A DNA stretch of 64,000 nucleotides from Geodermatophilus obscurus (GTDB lineage: Bacteria > Actinomycetota > Actinomycetes > Mycobacteriales > Geodermatophilaceae). This document shows positions 23,168 to 32,059 of this stretch, one piece after another. The notes below the pieces were generated by a model. The model was not told the DNA's origin, did no database searches, and was given only the letters and a program-made list of their open reading frames with translations. How positions within the stretch are numbered: the stretch's first letter is position 1; each line of letters starts with the position of its first letter. The position numbers were made by a program, and so were the translations under genes. The stretch covers positions 351,817 to 415,816 of the forward strand of contig NZ_FOWE01000005.1 in assembly GCF_900115395.1 (NCBI RefSeq), read 5' to 3'.

Positions 23168-26100
23168 GCGGCGACCCCTTCGTCCACCTGCACGTCGCCT
23201 CCGGCTACTCCCTGCGGTACGGCGCCAACCACCCCGCCGATCTGGTCGCGCGCGCCGCCGAGCACGGCATGGGTGCCCTCGCCCTGACCGACCGCGACGG
23301 CCTCTACGGCGCGGTGAAGTTCGCGCTCGCCTGCCGGTCGGCGGGGATCCGGCCGCTGTTCGGGGTCGACCTCGCGGTCGCCCCCGCGGTGGACACCGCC
23401 GTGTCCCCGGCCCGGGCGCGTGTGCTGGGCGAGGACGACGAGCTGGCCGCGCGACGCACGGGTGGACGCGACGCGGGTGGGCGTCCCGGCGGGCGGGTCA
23501 CGCCGCTGCGGCGCAGTCCGGTGCGCGGTGGTGCGAGCGTCGACCCGCGGCTGCCGCGGGTCACCTTCCTCGCCCGCGACGGCGCCGGCTGGCGCTCGCT
23601 GTGCCGGCTGACCAGCGCCACCCACCTGCGCGGCACCCGCGGCGAGCCGGTGGCCTCGCTGGGCCTGGCCGCCGAGCACGCGCCCGGCCTGGTCGCGGTG
23701 CTCGGGCCGGAGTCCCCGGTGGGCCGCGCGCTGGCCGCCGGGCGGGCCGACGTCGCCGCGTCCCGGCTGGCCGCGTGGCGGTCGGTGTTCGGGCCGGGGT
23801 CGCTGGTCGTCGAGCTGGTGCACCACCGCGGCCGGGGCGACCGGCTGCGCGCCCAGCGGCTGATGCGCTTCGCCGCCGACGAGGGCGTGCCGGTGGTGCT
23901 CACCAACGCCGTCCGCTACGTCGACGCCATCGACGCGCCCACCGCCGACGTCCTCGACGCCTCCCGCCGGCTGGTCGCCCTCGACACCCGGCACGTCGAC
24001 CGGCGCACCGCCGAGGGGTACCTGAAGTCGGGCAAGGAGATGGCCGACGTCGCCGCGGAGATCGCCGGGCCCGACCGCGACGCGGCGCTGCGGCTGCTCG
24101 AGCGCACCGCCCGGCTGGCCGAGCAGTGCGCCGTCGACGTCCGCGACGACCTCGGCATCGGCACCGTGCGCTACCCCGAGCTCGACGTCGTCACCCGGCC
24201 CGGTGAGCGGGGGGCGGGGCCCTCGCAGGTGCTGCGGGCCCGTTGCGAGGCGGGGCTGGGCCGGCGCGGGATGCCGCGCAGCGAGGAGGTCCTCGTCCGG
24301 CTGGAGGAGGAGCTCGCCGTCATCGACTCCCTCGGCTACCCCTCCTACTTCCTCACCGTCGCCGACGTCGTCGACCTCATCAGGGGCCTGCGGGTCCGGG
24401 CGGCGGCGCGCGGGTCGGGCGCGGGCAGCCTGGTCACCTACCTGCTCGGCATCTCCGACGTCGACCCGATCCGCTACGGCCTGCTGATGGAGCGGTTCCT
24501 CTCCCCGCTGCGCCACCAGCTGCCCGACATCGACATCGACGTGGAGTCCGCCCGGCGGATGGAGGTCTACGACGCGGTCATCGACCGCTTCGGCGCCCAC
24601 CGGGTCAGCTGCATCTCGATGATGGACACCTACCGGGTGCGGCACGCCGTCCGCGACGTCGGCGCCGCGCTCGGGCTGCCGCCGGCCGAGGTCGACGCCG
24701 TCGCCAAGGCCTTCCCGCACATCCGGGCCAACCAGGTGCACGCCGCGCTCAAGGACCTGCCGGAGCTGCGGGCCAGCCGGCTGGGCTCCCGGCGCGGCGG
24801 CGGCACCGGCGACCTCGACCTGCTCTTCGACCTCGTCGCCCGGCTCGACGGCCTGCCCCGGCACATCGCGCTGCACCCGTGCGGGGTGCTGCTGTCCGAC
24901 GCCACGCTGCTCGACCGCACGCCGGTGGAGAGCAGCTACCTCGGCTACCCGATGAGCCAGTTCGACAAGGACGACGTCGAGGAGCTCGGGTTGCTCAAGC
25001 TCGACCTGCTGGGCATCCGGATGCAGTCGGCGATCGCGCACGCCCTCGACGAGGTGGCCCGGGTCGACGGCGAGACCGTCGACATCGACGCCATCCCGCG
25101 GGACGACCCGACGACGTTCGAGCTGATCCGCAGCACCCGGACCCTCGGCATGTTCCAGATCGAGTCGCCGGGGCAGCGCGAGCTGGTCGGCAAGTTCGGG
25201 CCCGAGACGTTCGAGGACATCGTCATCGACATCTCGCTGTTCCGGCCCGGGCCGGTGAAGAGCGACATGGTGACGCCGTTCCTGCTGGCCCGGAACGGCT
25301 GGCGGGACCCGGTCTACCCGCACCCCGACCTGAAGCCCTTCCTCGAGCAGACCGCCGGCGTCGTCGTCTTCCACGAGCAGGTGCTGCAGATCGTGGCGCG
25401 GATGACCGGTTGCGACCTCGCCCAGGCCGACGAGGCCCGCCGCGCGCTCGGGGACAGGGAGCTGCACCCGGAGGTGCGGGCCTGGTTCATGCCCGAGGCG
25501 CTGCGGCACTACCCGGTCGACGTCGTCGAGAGGGTGTGGGAGGTGCTGGTCGCCTTCGGCTCCTTCGGCTTCTGCAAGGCGCACGCCGCGGCGTTCGCGC
25601 TGTCCACCTACCAGTCGGCGTGGCTCAAGACCCACCACCCGGCGGCCTTCCTCGCCGGGGTGCTCACCCACGACCCCGGCATGTACCCGAAGCGGCTGAT
25701 CCTCGACGACGCCCGCAACTTCGGCATCACGGTGCTCGGCCTCGACGTCAACGCCTCGGCCGGGACCTACCGGGTGGAGCGGCTGGCGCCCGAGGACCGC
25801 GCGGAGGACCGGCAGCGGCCGGAGTGGATGCCGGCGGCGATGGCCGACCCGTCGGCCCACGGGATCCGGCTCGCGCTCTCCGACGTCAAGGGCATCACCG
25901 AGGACGAGGTGGCCCGGATCGTGGCCGGGCAGCCCTACCGCTCGCTGCCGGACTTCTGGACCCGGGCGTCGGTGTCCCGGCCGGTGGTCGAGCGGCTCGT
26001 GCTGGCCGGCGGGTTCGACTCCCTGTACGGCTTCGGGGTGCGCGACCGCGAGGCCGGCCGCCCCACCCGCTCCCGCCGGTCGGTGACCCGCCGCGACCTG

Positions 26101-26940
26101 CTGCTGCAGATCAGCGAGCTCGACCGGTGGAGCCGCAGCGGCCGGAGGACCGGGTCGGTGGGGCAGCTGAGCCTCGACCTGCTCGGTCTGGAGACCCCGG
26201 GGGAGGACGGCCCCGAGGAGACCGGTCCGGAGTGGGCGGGCACCTCCGGGCTGCCGGAGTTCACCGACGCCGAGCTGGTCCGCGCCGAGCTCGAGGTGCT
26301 GGGCCTGGACGCCAGCCGGCACGTCGTCGACTTCTACCGGCCGTTCCTCTCCGCGGTCGGCGCGGTCCCGGCCGGGGAGCTGCTCACCTGCCGCAGCGGC
26401 GCCGAGGTGCTGGTGGCCGGGGTCAAGGTGGCCACCCAGACGCCGCCGATCCGGTCGGGGCGCCGGGTGGTGTTCGTGACCCTCGACGACGGCACCGGCT
26501 GCACCGACTCCACCTTCTTCGAGGACGTGCAGGGCCCCTACGCCGCGACGGTGTTCCACTCCTGGCTGCTGGTGATCCGCGGGGTGCTGCGCCGCACCGG
26601 CCCGCGCGGGGTGTCGATCCGGGCCACCGGCGCCTGGGAGCTGCCGGCGCTGTACGAGGCATGGGAGACCGGGGGGCCGGCCGCGGTGGCCGAGCACATG
26701 GCCGCGCCGGGGGAGTACACCGAGCGGTCCATCGCCGGGGCGGCGGCCTCGCACGGTGCCCGGCCGGTGGTGGTCAAGCCGGTGCTGGTGCACCCGACCG
26801 GCTTCCGGATGTCGCCCTACGCCGACATCAAGCCCGCCGGCGAGGACGCCGGCACCGCCGCCCGCCGCGCTGCCGCGGCACAGAAGGGCGCCGCGCCCCG
26901 CAAGCTCTGGCACTCCAGCCCGGGCAGCCCCGGCCACTGA
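23164..26940 (+). CDS. dnaE2: Error-prone DNA polymerase III alpha-type subunit (DnaE2-like)
   Basis: This 1258-residue C-family polymerase has an N-terminal PHP domain (HLHVASGYSLRYG ... ALALTDRDGLYGAVKFA). The palm domain has aspartates in LPDIDIDVES (D455, D457, D459) and KLDLLG (D614). The FGSFGFCKAHAAAFALSTYQSAWLKTHHP finger motif and a C-terminal OB domain are present. It is longer than M. tuberculosis DnaE2 (~1080 residues), with an extra Arg/Gly-rich stretch at ~90-130. The SOS box and the DUF6504/HEPN partners point to the mutagenic DnaE2 class rather than the replicative DnaE1. No imuA'/imuB is adjacent. Confidence 0.9.
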   Translation: MSGDPFVHLHVASGYSLRYGANHPADLVARAAEHGMGALALTDRDGLYGAVKFALACRSAGIRPLFGVDLAVAPAVDTAVSPARARVLGEDDELAARRTGGRDAGGRPGGRVTPLRRSPVRGGASVDPRLPRVTFLARDGAGWRSLCRLTSATHLRGTRGEPVASLGLAAEHAPGLVAVLGPESPVGRALAAGRADVAASRLAAWRSVFGPGSLVVELVHHRGRGDRLRAQRLMRFAADEGVPVVLTNAVRYVDAIDAPTADVLDASRRLVALDTRHVDRRTAEGYLKSGKEMADVAAEIAGPDRDAALRLLERTARLAEQCAVDVRDDLGIGTVRYPELDVVTRPGERGAGPSQVLRARCEAGLGRRGMPRSEEVLVRLEEELAVIDSLGYPSYFLTVADVVDLIRGLRVRAAARGSGAGSLVTYLLGISDVDPIRYGLLMERFLSPLRHQLPDIDIDVESARRMEVYDAVIDRFGAHRVSCISMMDTYRVRHAVRDVGAALGLPPAEVDAVAKAFPHIRANQVHAALKDLPELRASRLGSRRGGGTGDLDLLFDLVARLDGLPRHIALHPCGVLLSDATLLDRTPVESSYLGYPMSQFDKDDVEELGLLKLDLLGIRMQSAIAHALDEVARVDGETVDIDAIPRDDPTTFELIRSTRTLGMFQIESPGQRELVGKFGPETFEDIVIDISLFRPGPVKSDMVTPFLLARNGWRDPVYPHPDLKPFLEQTAGVVVFHEQVLQIVARMTGCDLAQADEARRALGDRELHPEVRAWFMPEALRHYPVDVVERVWEVLVAFGSFGFCKAHAAAFALSTYQSAWLKTHHPAAFLAGVLTHDPGMYPKRLILDDARNFGITVLGLDVNASAGTYRVERLAPEDRAEDRQRPEWMPAAMADPSAHGIRLALSDVKGITEDEVARIVAGQPYRSLPDFWTRASVSRPVVERLVLAGGFDSLYGFGVRDREAGRPTRSRRSVTRRDLLLQISELDRWSRSGRRTGSVGQLSLDLLGLETPGEDGPEETGPEWAGTSGLPEFTDAELVRAELEVLGLDASRHVVDFYRPFLSAVGAVPAGELLTCRSGAEVLVAGVKVATQTPPIRSGRRVVFVTLDDGTGCTDSTFFEDVQGPYAATVFHSWLLVIRGVLRRTGPRGVSIRATGAWELPALYEAWETGGPAAVAEHMAAPGEYTERSIAGAAASHGARPVVVKPVLVHPTGFRMSPYADIKPAGEDAGTAARRAAAAQKGAAPRKLWHSSPGSPGH

Positions 26941-27236
26941 GGGAGGACCACCGCCCGCCCCGGGCGATGCGCGGGGCCCTGCAGCGCGGCCGCCCGCTGC
27001 CCTCCGCTCGGGTGGTGTGCGCCGATGGCGCACCAGGCGCGCGGGACACGCCCTCCGCGCACATCGTCACGCGGCACCGACGTGCTGCCCCGCCGAGCCG
27101 GGACGCGGGGTGCCGGGGACAGGGCCGAGGGCCGGGTCGGGCACCACCGGGGCCGACCGATGAGTCCGGGACGCGGGCGCCGTCTCCCCTGCGGTCGGCC
27201 GGCACCCCGCCGGCCCGTCCGGAGGAGGACACGGCC

Positions 27237-27719
27237 ATGCCGAAGCAGATCCCGTGCCTGTGGTTCGACACCGAGGCGGAGGAGGCCGCGCGGTTCTACA
27301 CGTCGATCTGGCCGGACTCCGAGATCCTCGGCACCGTCCGCTACGGCCCGGAGAACCCCGAGCGCGAGGGGCAGGCCCTCACCGTCGGCTGGCGGCTGGG
27401 CGACACCGAGTACGTCGGCCTCAACGGCGGCCCGCAGCACTGGTCCTTCAGCGAGGCCATCTCCTTCCAGATCCTGTGCGCCGACCAGGAGGAGGTCGAC
27501 CACTACTGGGACCGCCTCACCGACGGCGGCGAGGAGGCCCCCTGCGGCTGGCTGGAGGACCGCTTCGGCGTCTCCTGGCAGGTCGTGCCCGTCCGCCTGC
27601 TGGAGCTGCAGGCCGATCCCGACCCCGACCGCCGGCAGCGCGCCGTGCAGGCCATGTCCACGATGCGGCGGATCGTCATCGCCGACCTGGAGCGGGCCGC
27701 CGACCCGGTGTCCGCCTGA
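27237..27719 (+). CDS. VOC/PhnB-like family protein
   Basis: This protein (160 residues) belongs to the 3-demethylubiquinone-methyltransferase-like branch of the glyoxalase/VOC fold: IPCLWFDTEAEEAARFYTSIWPDSEI, QALTVGWRLGDTEYVGLNGGPQHWSFSEAISFQI and CGWLEDRFGVSWQVVP. Enzymatic function is unknown; bacterial PhnB-like proteins lack an assigned reaction. GGAGGA before ATG 27237 is a strong ribosome site. The 296 bases upstream (26941-27236) show no gene or clear signal. Confidence 0.9.
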   Translation: MPKQIPCLWFDTEAEEAARFYTSIWPDSEILGTVRYGPENPEREGQALTVGWRLGDTEYVGLNGGPQHWSFSEAISFQILCADQEEVDHYWDRLTDGGEEAPCGWLEDRFGVSWQVVPVRLLELQADPDPDRRQRAVQAMSTMRRIVIADLERAADPVSA

Positions 27720-27776
27720 GGACCCGGCGGGTCGGTGCCGGGGCCGGCCCGCGCCCCGGCCACTAGGGTCCGTGAG

Positions 27777-28538
27777 GTGCCGCCGACCGCCCCGGACCCC
27801 TCCTCCGGCGAGCAGCTCCCCGTCCGGACCGCCGCGGTGTGGGCCGCGCTCGACCCCCTGGTCGGCGCCGGCACCGCGCTGCGGGTGCTCGACGTCGGCG
27901 GGGGCAGCGGCGTGTTCGCCGTGCCGCTGGCCCGCCTCGGCCACTCCGTCACCGTCGTCGACCCCAGCGCCGACGCCCTGGCCACCCTCGAGCGGCGGGC
28001 CCGGACCGCGGGCGTCGGCGACCGGGTCCGCGGCCTGCAGGGCGACGGCGACCTGCTGCACGAGCTGCCCCTCGACGACGGGGACGGCGGCCACGACCTC
28101 GCGCTGTGCCACGCCGTCCTCGAGGTGGTCGACGACCCCGCGACGACGCTCGGCGAGGTCACCCGTGCCCTGCGCCCCGGCGGCCAGGTGAGCGTGGTGA
28201 CGGTCAACCGCGCCGGCGCCGTCCTCGCCCGGGCCCTGGGCGGCCACCCGAAGGAGGCCCTCGCGCTGCTCGAGGACCGCGACCCCGCGCCCGCCCGCAC
28301 CCGCCCCGCCCGGCGTCGGTTCGCCCCGGAGGACCTGCTCGCGCTGGTCCGCGACGCCGGGCTCGAGCCCGGCGAGTGGCGCGGCGTCGCGGTCGTCGCC
28401 GACCTGCTCGACGCCGTCCCCGGTGCCGCCTCGAGCGCCGACCCGGCCGCCGTCCGCCGCCTCGAGCTCGCGCTGGCCGCCACCTCGCCCTACCGCGACG
28501 TCGCCAGCGGGCTCCACGTGCTGGCCACCCGCCCGTGA
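27777..28538 (+). CDS. SAM-dependent class I methyltransferase
   Basis: This 253-residue protein has the Rossmann SAM motif LRVLDVGGGSGVFAVPLARLG (about residues 36-56), VTVVDPSADAL (acidic ribose contact) and a DLALCHAVLEVVDDPATTL post-motif, as in the UbiE/BioC-like small-molecule methyltransferases. TAGGGT lies 6 bases before GTG 27777, suggesting leaderless translation. The stop overlaps the phosphodiesterase start (GTGA at 28535). Substrate unknown. Confidence 0.88.
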   Translation: MPPTAPDPSSGEQLPVRTAAVWAALDPLVGAGTALRVLDVGGGSGVFAVPLARLGHSVTVVDPSADALATLERRARTAGVGDRVRGLQGDGDLLHELPLDDGDGGHDLALCHAVLEVVDDPATTLGEVTRALRPGGQVSVVTVNRAGAVLARALGGHPKEALALLEDRDPAPARTRPARRRFAPEDLLALVRDAGLEPGEWRGVAVVADLLDAVPGAASSADPAAVRRLELALAATSPYRDVASGLHVLATRP

Positions 28539-29704
28539 GCGGCGCGCTCCCCGCCGACCTCGTCCGCCCCGCCTACGGCGCCCGCACGCTCGCCGACGTC
28601 CTGCCCGGCGTCGCCACCGCCCTCGGCGTCGACGTCGACCGCGCCGGCCTGCCGCCCGACCCGCTCGGCCTCACCGCCGCCCTGGCCGGTGCCCGCCGGG
28701 TGGCCGTCCTGCTCGTCGACGGCCTCGGGGCCCACCTGCTGCGCGCGCACGCACACCTGGCCCCCGTGCTCTCGGCGCTGGCCAGCCCGGGCGACCTCGA
28801 CGCCCCGTGCCCGAGCACCACCCCGGTCAGCCTCGTCACCCTCGGCACCGGCGTCCCCCCGGGCGGGCACGGCGTCCTCGGGTTCGTCACCGTCGTCCCC
28901 GGCGAGGACCGGCTGCTCAACCACGTGCAGTGGGCCGACGACCCCGACCCGCGCGACTGGCAGCCCCGCCCGACCGTCTTCGAGCAGGCCGCCGCGGCCG
29001 GCCTCCCGGTCACCGCGGTCGCGCCCTACGCCTACGCGGGCTCCGGCCTGTCGACCGCCGCCTACCGCGGCGCCGGCTACTCCGGCACGGTCGGCGCCGG
29101 GGACCTCGCCGCGCTGCTGCTGCACTCCCTCGCCGCGGCCCCCACCGGTCTGGTCTACGGCTACACCCCCGAGCTCGACCTCACCGGCCACGTCCGCGGC
29201 GTCGACTCCGACAGCTGGCGGCTGCAGCTCGGCCTCGTCGACCGCGTCGTCGAGCAGGTCGTCGCCGGCCTCCCCGACGACGCCGCCCTCCTCGTCACCG
29301 CCGACCACGGCATGCTCGACGTCCCCCGGCACACCCGCGTCGACGTCGACGACGAGCCGGCCCTGCTCGACGGCGTCGCGCTGCTGGCCGGTGAGCCGCG
29401 GGCCCGCTACGCGCACGCCCTGCCCGGCGCGGCCGGCGACGTCCTCGACGCCTGGCGCGGGGTCCTCGGCGACCGGGCCTGGGTGGCCGGCCGCGACGAG
29501 GCGATCGCCAGCGGCGTCTTCGGCGCGGTCGACGACACGCTGGCCGCCCGCATCGGCGACGTCGTCGCCCTCGCCCGCGGCCCGTGGGCGATCACCGCGT
29601 CGGCCACCGAGCCCGGCCCCAGCCGGCTGGCCGCCTACCACGGCTCGCTCACCGCGGCCGAGGTCGCCATCCCGCTGCTCCTGGCGCGCGGCCGGGCCCT
29701 CTAG
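28535..29704 (+). CDS. Alkaline phosphatase-superfamily phosphodiesterase
   Basis: This 389-residue protein resembles the nucleotide pyrophosphatase/phosphodiesterase group: VAVLLVDGLGAHLL (first metal Asp), CPSTTPVSLVTLGTGVPPGGHGVLGF (nucleophile Thr in STTP), TPELDLTGHVRGVDS and LLVTADHGMLDVP (metal ligands), and a final His in AAYHGSLTAAEVAIPLLL. No signal peptide is present, so it is probably cytosolic. It is coupled to the methyltransferase. The TAG stop shares CTAG with the convergent gene. Confidence 0.92.
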   Translation: MSGALPADLVRPAYGARTLADVLPGVATALGVDVDRAGLPPDPLGLTAALAGARRVAVLLVDGLGAHLLRAHAHLAPVLSALASPGDLDAPCPSTTPVSLVTLGTGVPPGGHGVLGFVTVVPGEDRLLNHVQWADDPDPRDWQPRPTVFEQAAAAGLPVTAVAPYAYAGSGLSTAAYRGAGYSGTVGAGDLAALLLHSLAAAPTGLVYGYTPELDLTGHVRGVDSDSWRLQLGLVDRVVEQVVAGLPDDAALLVTADHGMLDVPRHTRVDVDDEPALLDGVALLAGEPRARYAHALPGAAGDVLDAWRGVLGDRAWVAGRDEAIASGVFGAVDDTLAARIGDVVALARGPWAITASATEPGPSRLAAYHGSLTAAEVAIPLLLARGRAL

Positions 29705-30642
29705 CCGACCGACAGCACCGTCCAGTCCCGCGGATGCGCGGGGTGCAGCGCCTTGCAGGTCAGCTGGGCCGCCGCGTCGGCCGGCCGGCTCTCCACCCGC
29801 ACGACGACGTCGCCGTCGGGACCGCCGAGCACGACGTCGAACCGCTCGACCCCGGCCGCCGCCTCCTCGGCGGTGCCGGGGAGCCGCTGCGAGCCCCGCA
29901 GCGGCAGGTCGTCGACGCCGAGCAGGCCCAGCCGCTCGCGGGCGGCCTGCTGGGCGGCCTGCGCGGGCTGCGGCAGCCCGGCCCGTCCGCGCAGCCACGG
30001 CAGTGCCACCTGGCCGCGGGCGTGCGCGGCGACGAGGTCGGCGCCGTCGTCGGGCACCTGGGCGTAGGCGAAGCCGTGCGGCAGCACGAGCACGTTGGTG
30101 GCGAACCGGCAGCCGCCGAGGTGACTGCACTCCCAGACGTCGGCGGCCGGCATCGCCCGGGCCAGCGGCCGGCCGCGCAGCGCGCAGCAGGCGTCGTGCT
30201 GGCCGTGCGTGCACACCAGGTAGACCGGGTCCGGGGCGCGCTCGCCGACCGAGCCGTCCCACGGCACGTCCAGCAGGTCGGCGTCGGACCCGCGCGTCGA
30301 CCACCACACGCCCTCGCGGCCCGGGCGGCCGTCGGCGTAGCCCCAGCGGTGCTCGGACTCGGCCAGCCGCTCCCCGGGACGGCGGACCAGCAGCACGCGC
30401 ATGCCCTCCGCGCGGGCGCGGGCAGCCAGGCGCGGGGCGACCGCCTGGTCGAAACGCGACTGCGTGAGGGCGTCGCGCCCCCACGGGCCCGGCTGTTCGA
30501 CCAGCAGCCAGCGCTGCGCCGGCCCGGCCGTGGCCACGGGGGAGTCGCCGCGCACCAGGGCGGTCACCGAGCAGCGCGTGGGGTCCAGCCGGCCGACGCG
30601 CACCGGCCGCGGCGCGACCGGCCCGGCCGGTGCGGCGCTCAC
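29701..30642 (-). CDS. Suc_Fer-like (sucrase/ferredoxin-like) protein
   Basis: This 313-residue protein carries YLVCTHGQHDACCALRGRPLA and WECSHLGGCRFATNVLVLPHG, the paired cysteine/histidine segments of the sucraseferredoxin-like family, which has a thioredoxin-like [2Fe-2S] fold. An electron-transfer or thiol role is likely. It follows the JmjC cupin gene by 19 bases on the minus strand and is the third gene of the repeat-peptide operon. GTG 30642 is used; an ATG at about 30699 would overlap the cupin gene. Confidence 0.88.
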   Translation of the reverse strand: MSAAPAGPVAPRPVRVGRLDPTRCSVTALVRGDSPVATAGPAQRWLLVEQPGPWGRDALTQSRFDQAVAPRLAARARAEGMRVLLVRRPGERLAESEHRWGYADGRPGREGVWWSTRGSDADLLDVPWDGSVGERAPDPVYLVCTHGQHDACCALRGRPLARAMPAADVWECSHLGGCRFATNVLVLPHGFAYAQVPDDGADLVAAHARGQVALPWLRGRAGLPQPAQAAQQAARERLGLLGVDDLPLRGSQRLPGTAEEAAAGVERFDVVLGGPDGDVVVRVESRPADAAAQLTCKALHPAHPRDWTVLSVG

Positions 30643-30661
30643 CCGGGGCAGGGCAGCCGGA

Positions 30662-32059
30662 TCACGACCCGGTCCCGAGGGCGTCGGCACGCTCGCCATC
30701 GTCCCCGCCGGCGTCCGGGGCCGGGGCACCCGGTCCGATGGGACCCGGTTCCGGGGCGGTCGCGGGCACGCCGTCGGGGCCGCCGTCGACGTGCGCCCCG
30801 GCCACCACGGCGATCGACTCGGTCACCAGGCGGCGGGCGAGGGTCAGCTGGTCGGCGGGGTCCAGGCCGGTCAGGTCGGCGACCTTGAGCTCCCCGGTGG
30901 CCAGCAGCGCGGCCAGCGCCGGGCGGGTGGCGGCGGGGAACTCGTGCGACCGGCGGCCGCCGAGCAGGGTGACGCGGTCGCCGGTGCCCTCGCGGAGCGA
31001 GGCGCGCAGCCGGCGGCGCAGTCGCAGCACGCTGTCGGGCGTGAGCGCCGCGGCCGCCGTCGCCTGCGCCAGCGGCGCCACCGGCTCCGGCCGCACCTGG
31101 GCCCAGGTGCGGCCCCGCACGCGGTCGGCGACCTGGTCGGGGTCGACGCGGCCCAGCCACTCCTGCAGCGCGGTCACGACCGCGCCGACGTCGTCGCGGA
31201 CCGACGCCGGGTCGGCGAGGTCCACGCCCAGCGGCAGGGAGCGGCGCAGCTCGCGGTCCTCGGCGGCCAGCGTGCGCACCAGGTCCAGCGCCGACTCGAC
31301 GGCCGACCAGCGGGTGACCGAGTGCACGCCGATGGTCAGGTGCGCGCTGGTCTGCCCGAGCGCCACCGCCGAGTGCAGGTAGCCGCGGGGCAGGTAGAGG
31401 GCGTCGCCGGGGCGCAGCACCTCGTCGATCACCGGCTCGCGCTCCGCGGCGGCGGCCACCTCGGCGGCGCGGTCGGTCCACGGCTGGGTGCGCAGCGGCT
31501 CGTCGAGCACCGGCTCGTGGATCGTCCAGTGCTTCTCCCCGGCCACCTGCAGCACGAAGACGTCGTGCACGTCGTAGTGGGGGGAGAAGCCGCGCGAGGA
31601 CGGCGGCGTGACGTAGGCGTTGACCTGCGTGGGGTGCCCCAGGTCGGCGGCCAGCTGGTCGGCGAACTCGATCAGCGGCGGCCAGAGCCGGTGCAGGCCC
31701 TGCAGGACGACGGTGCTGCCCTCGGCGAACAGCCGCAGCACGGCGTCGGAGGAGACCTGGTCGGCCACCTCGGCGCCGGCGCCGCCGGAGGTGGTGAACC
31801 GCTTGGCGTCGACGACGGCGCCGTCCTTGGCGATCCGCAGGAACGGCGTGCGCAGCCCGCGGCGCGACAGCAGCTCGTCGACGTCGGCCAGCGTCAGCAG
31901 GTCCGCGAAGGACTCCCCGGTGTCCTCGGCGCGCGACAGCAGCGGGCGGCGCGACCAGTGCTGCTCGGCGAAGACCGCGGGGTCGAGGTGCGTGCACCGG
32001 CGCAGGGCCGGGCGGAGGTCAGCTCCGCCCGGCCCCGCGACGGCCGGGTCCTGGCTCAG
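30662..32059 (-). CDS. JmjC-type cupin oxygenase (ribosomal-oxygenase-like), apparent CTG start
   Basis: This protein (465 residues if started at CTG 32059) is a 2-oxoglutarate/Fe(II) oxygenase of the RoxA/YcfD class. The iron triad is H161-Y-D163 in SPHYDVHDVFVLQVAGEKHW and H229 in YLPRGYLHSAV, and the Lys in GEKHW probably contacts 2-oxoglutarate. The first 97 residues, LDPAVFAEQHWSRRPLLSRAE and VDELLSRRGLRTPFLRIAKDG, are clearly family sequence, yet they lie upstream of the first conventional start (GTG 31768). CTG 32059 overlaps the preceding TGA as CTGA, like the other junctions here. Its target could be a ribosomal protein or the repeat peptide encoded upstream. Confidence 0.85.
   Translation of the reverse strand: MSQDPAVAGPGGADLRPALRRCTHLDPAVFAEQHWSRRPLLSRAEDTGESFADLLTLADVDELLSRRGLRTPFLRIAKDGAVVDAKRFTTSGGAGAEVADQVSSDAVLRLFAEGSTVVLQGLHRLWPPLIEFADQLAADLGHPTQVNAYVTPPSSRGFSPHYDVHDVFVLQVAGEKHWTIHEPVLDEPLRTQPWTDRAAEVAAAAEREPVIDEVLRPGDALYLPRGYLHSAVALGQTSAHLTIGVHSVTRWSAVESALDLVRTLAAEDRELRRSLPLGVDLADPASVRDDVGAVVTALQEWLGRVDPDQVADRVRGRTWAQVRPEPVAPLAQATAAAALTPDSVLRLRRRLRASLREGTGDRVTLLGGRRSHEFPAATRPALAALLATGELKVADLTGLDPADQLTLARRLVTESIAVVAGAHVDGGPDGVPATAPEPGPIGPGAPAPDAGGDDGERADALGTGS

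Noticed and set aside
23164..26940. Replicative DNA polymerase III alpha (DnaE1)
   Set aside because: The SOS box, DUF6504/HEPN partners and divergence around the palm motif (DIDIDVES) fit the DnaE2 group better.
22804..27033. A 1409-codon open frame on the minus strand over dnaE2
   Set aside because: Antisense shadow of dnaE2. It contains no recognisable domain, and dnaE2 has all catalytic motifs.
30662..31768. JmjC gene started at GTG 31768
   Set aside because: It would cut away 97 residues that read as conserved family sequence; CTG 32059 in CTGA overlap fits better.
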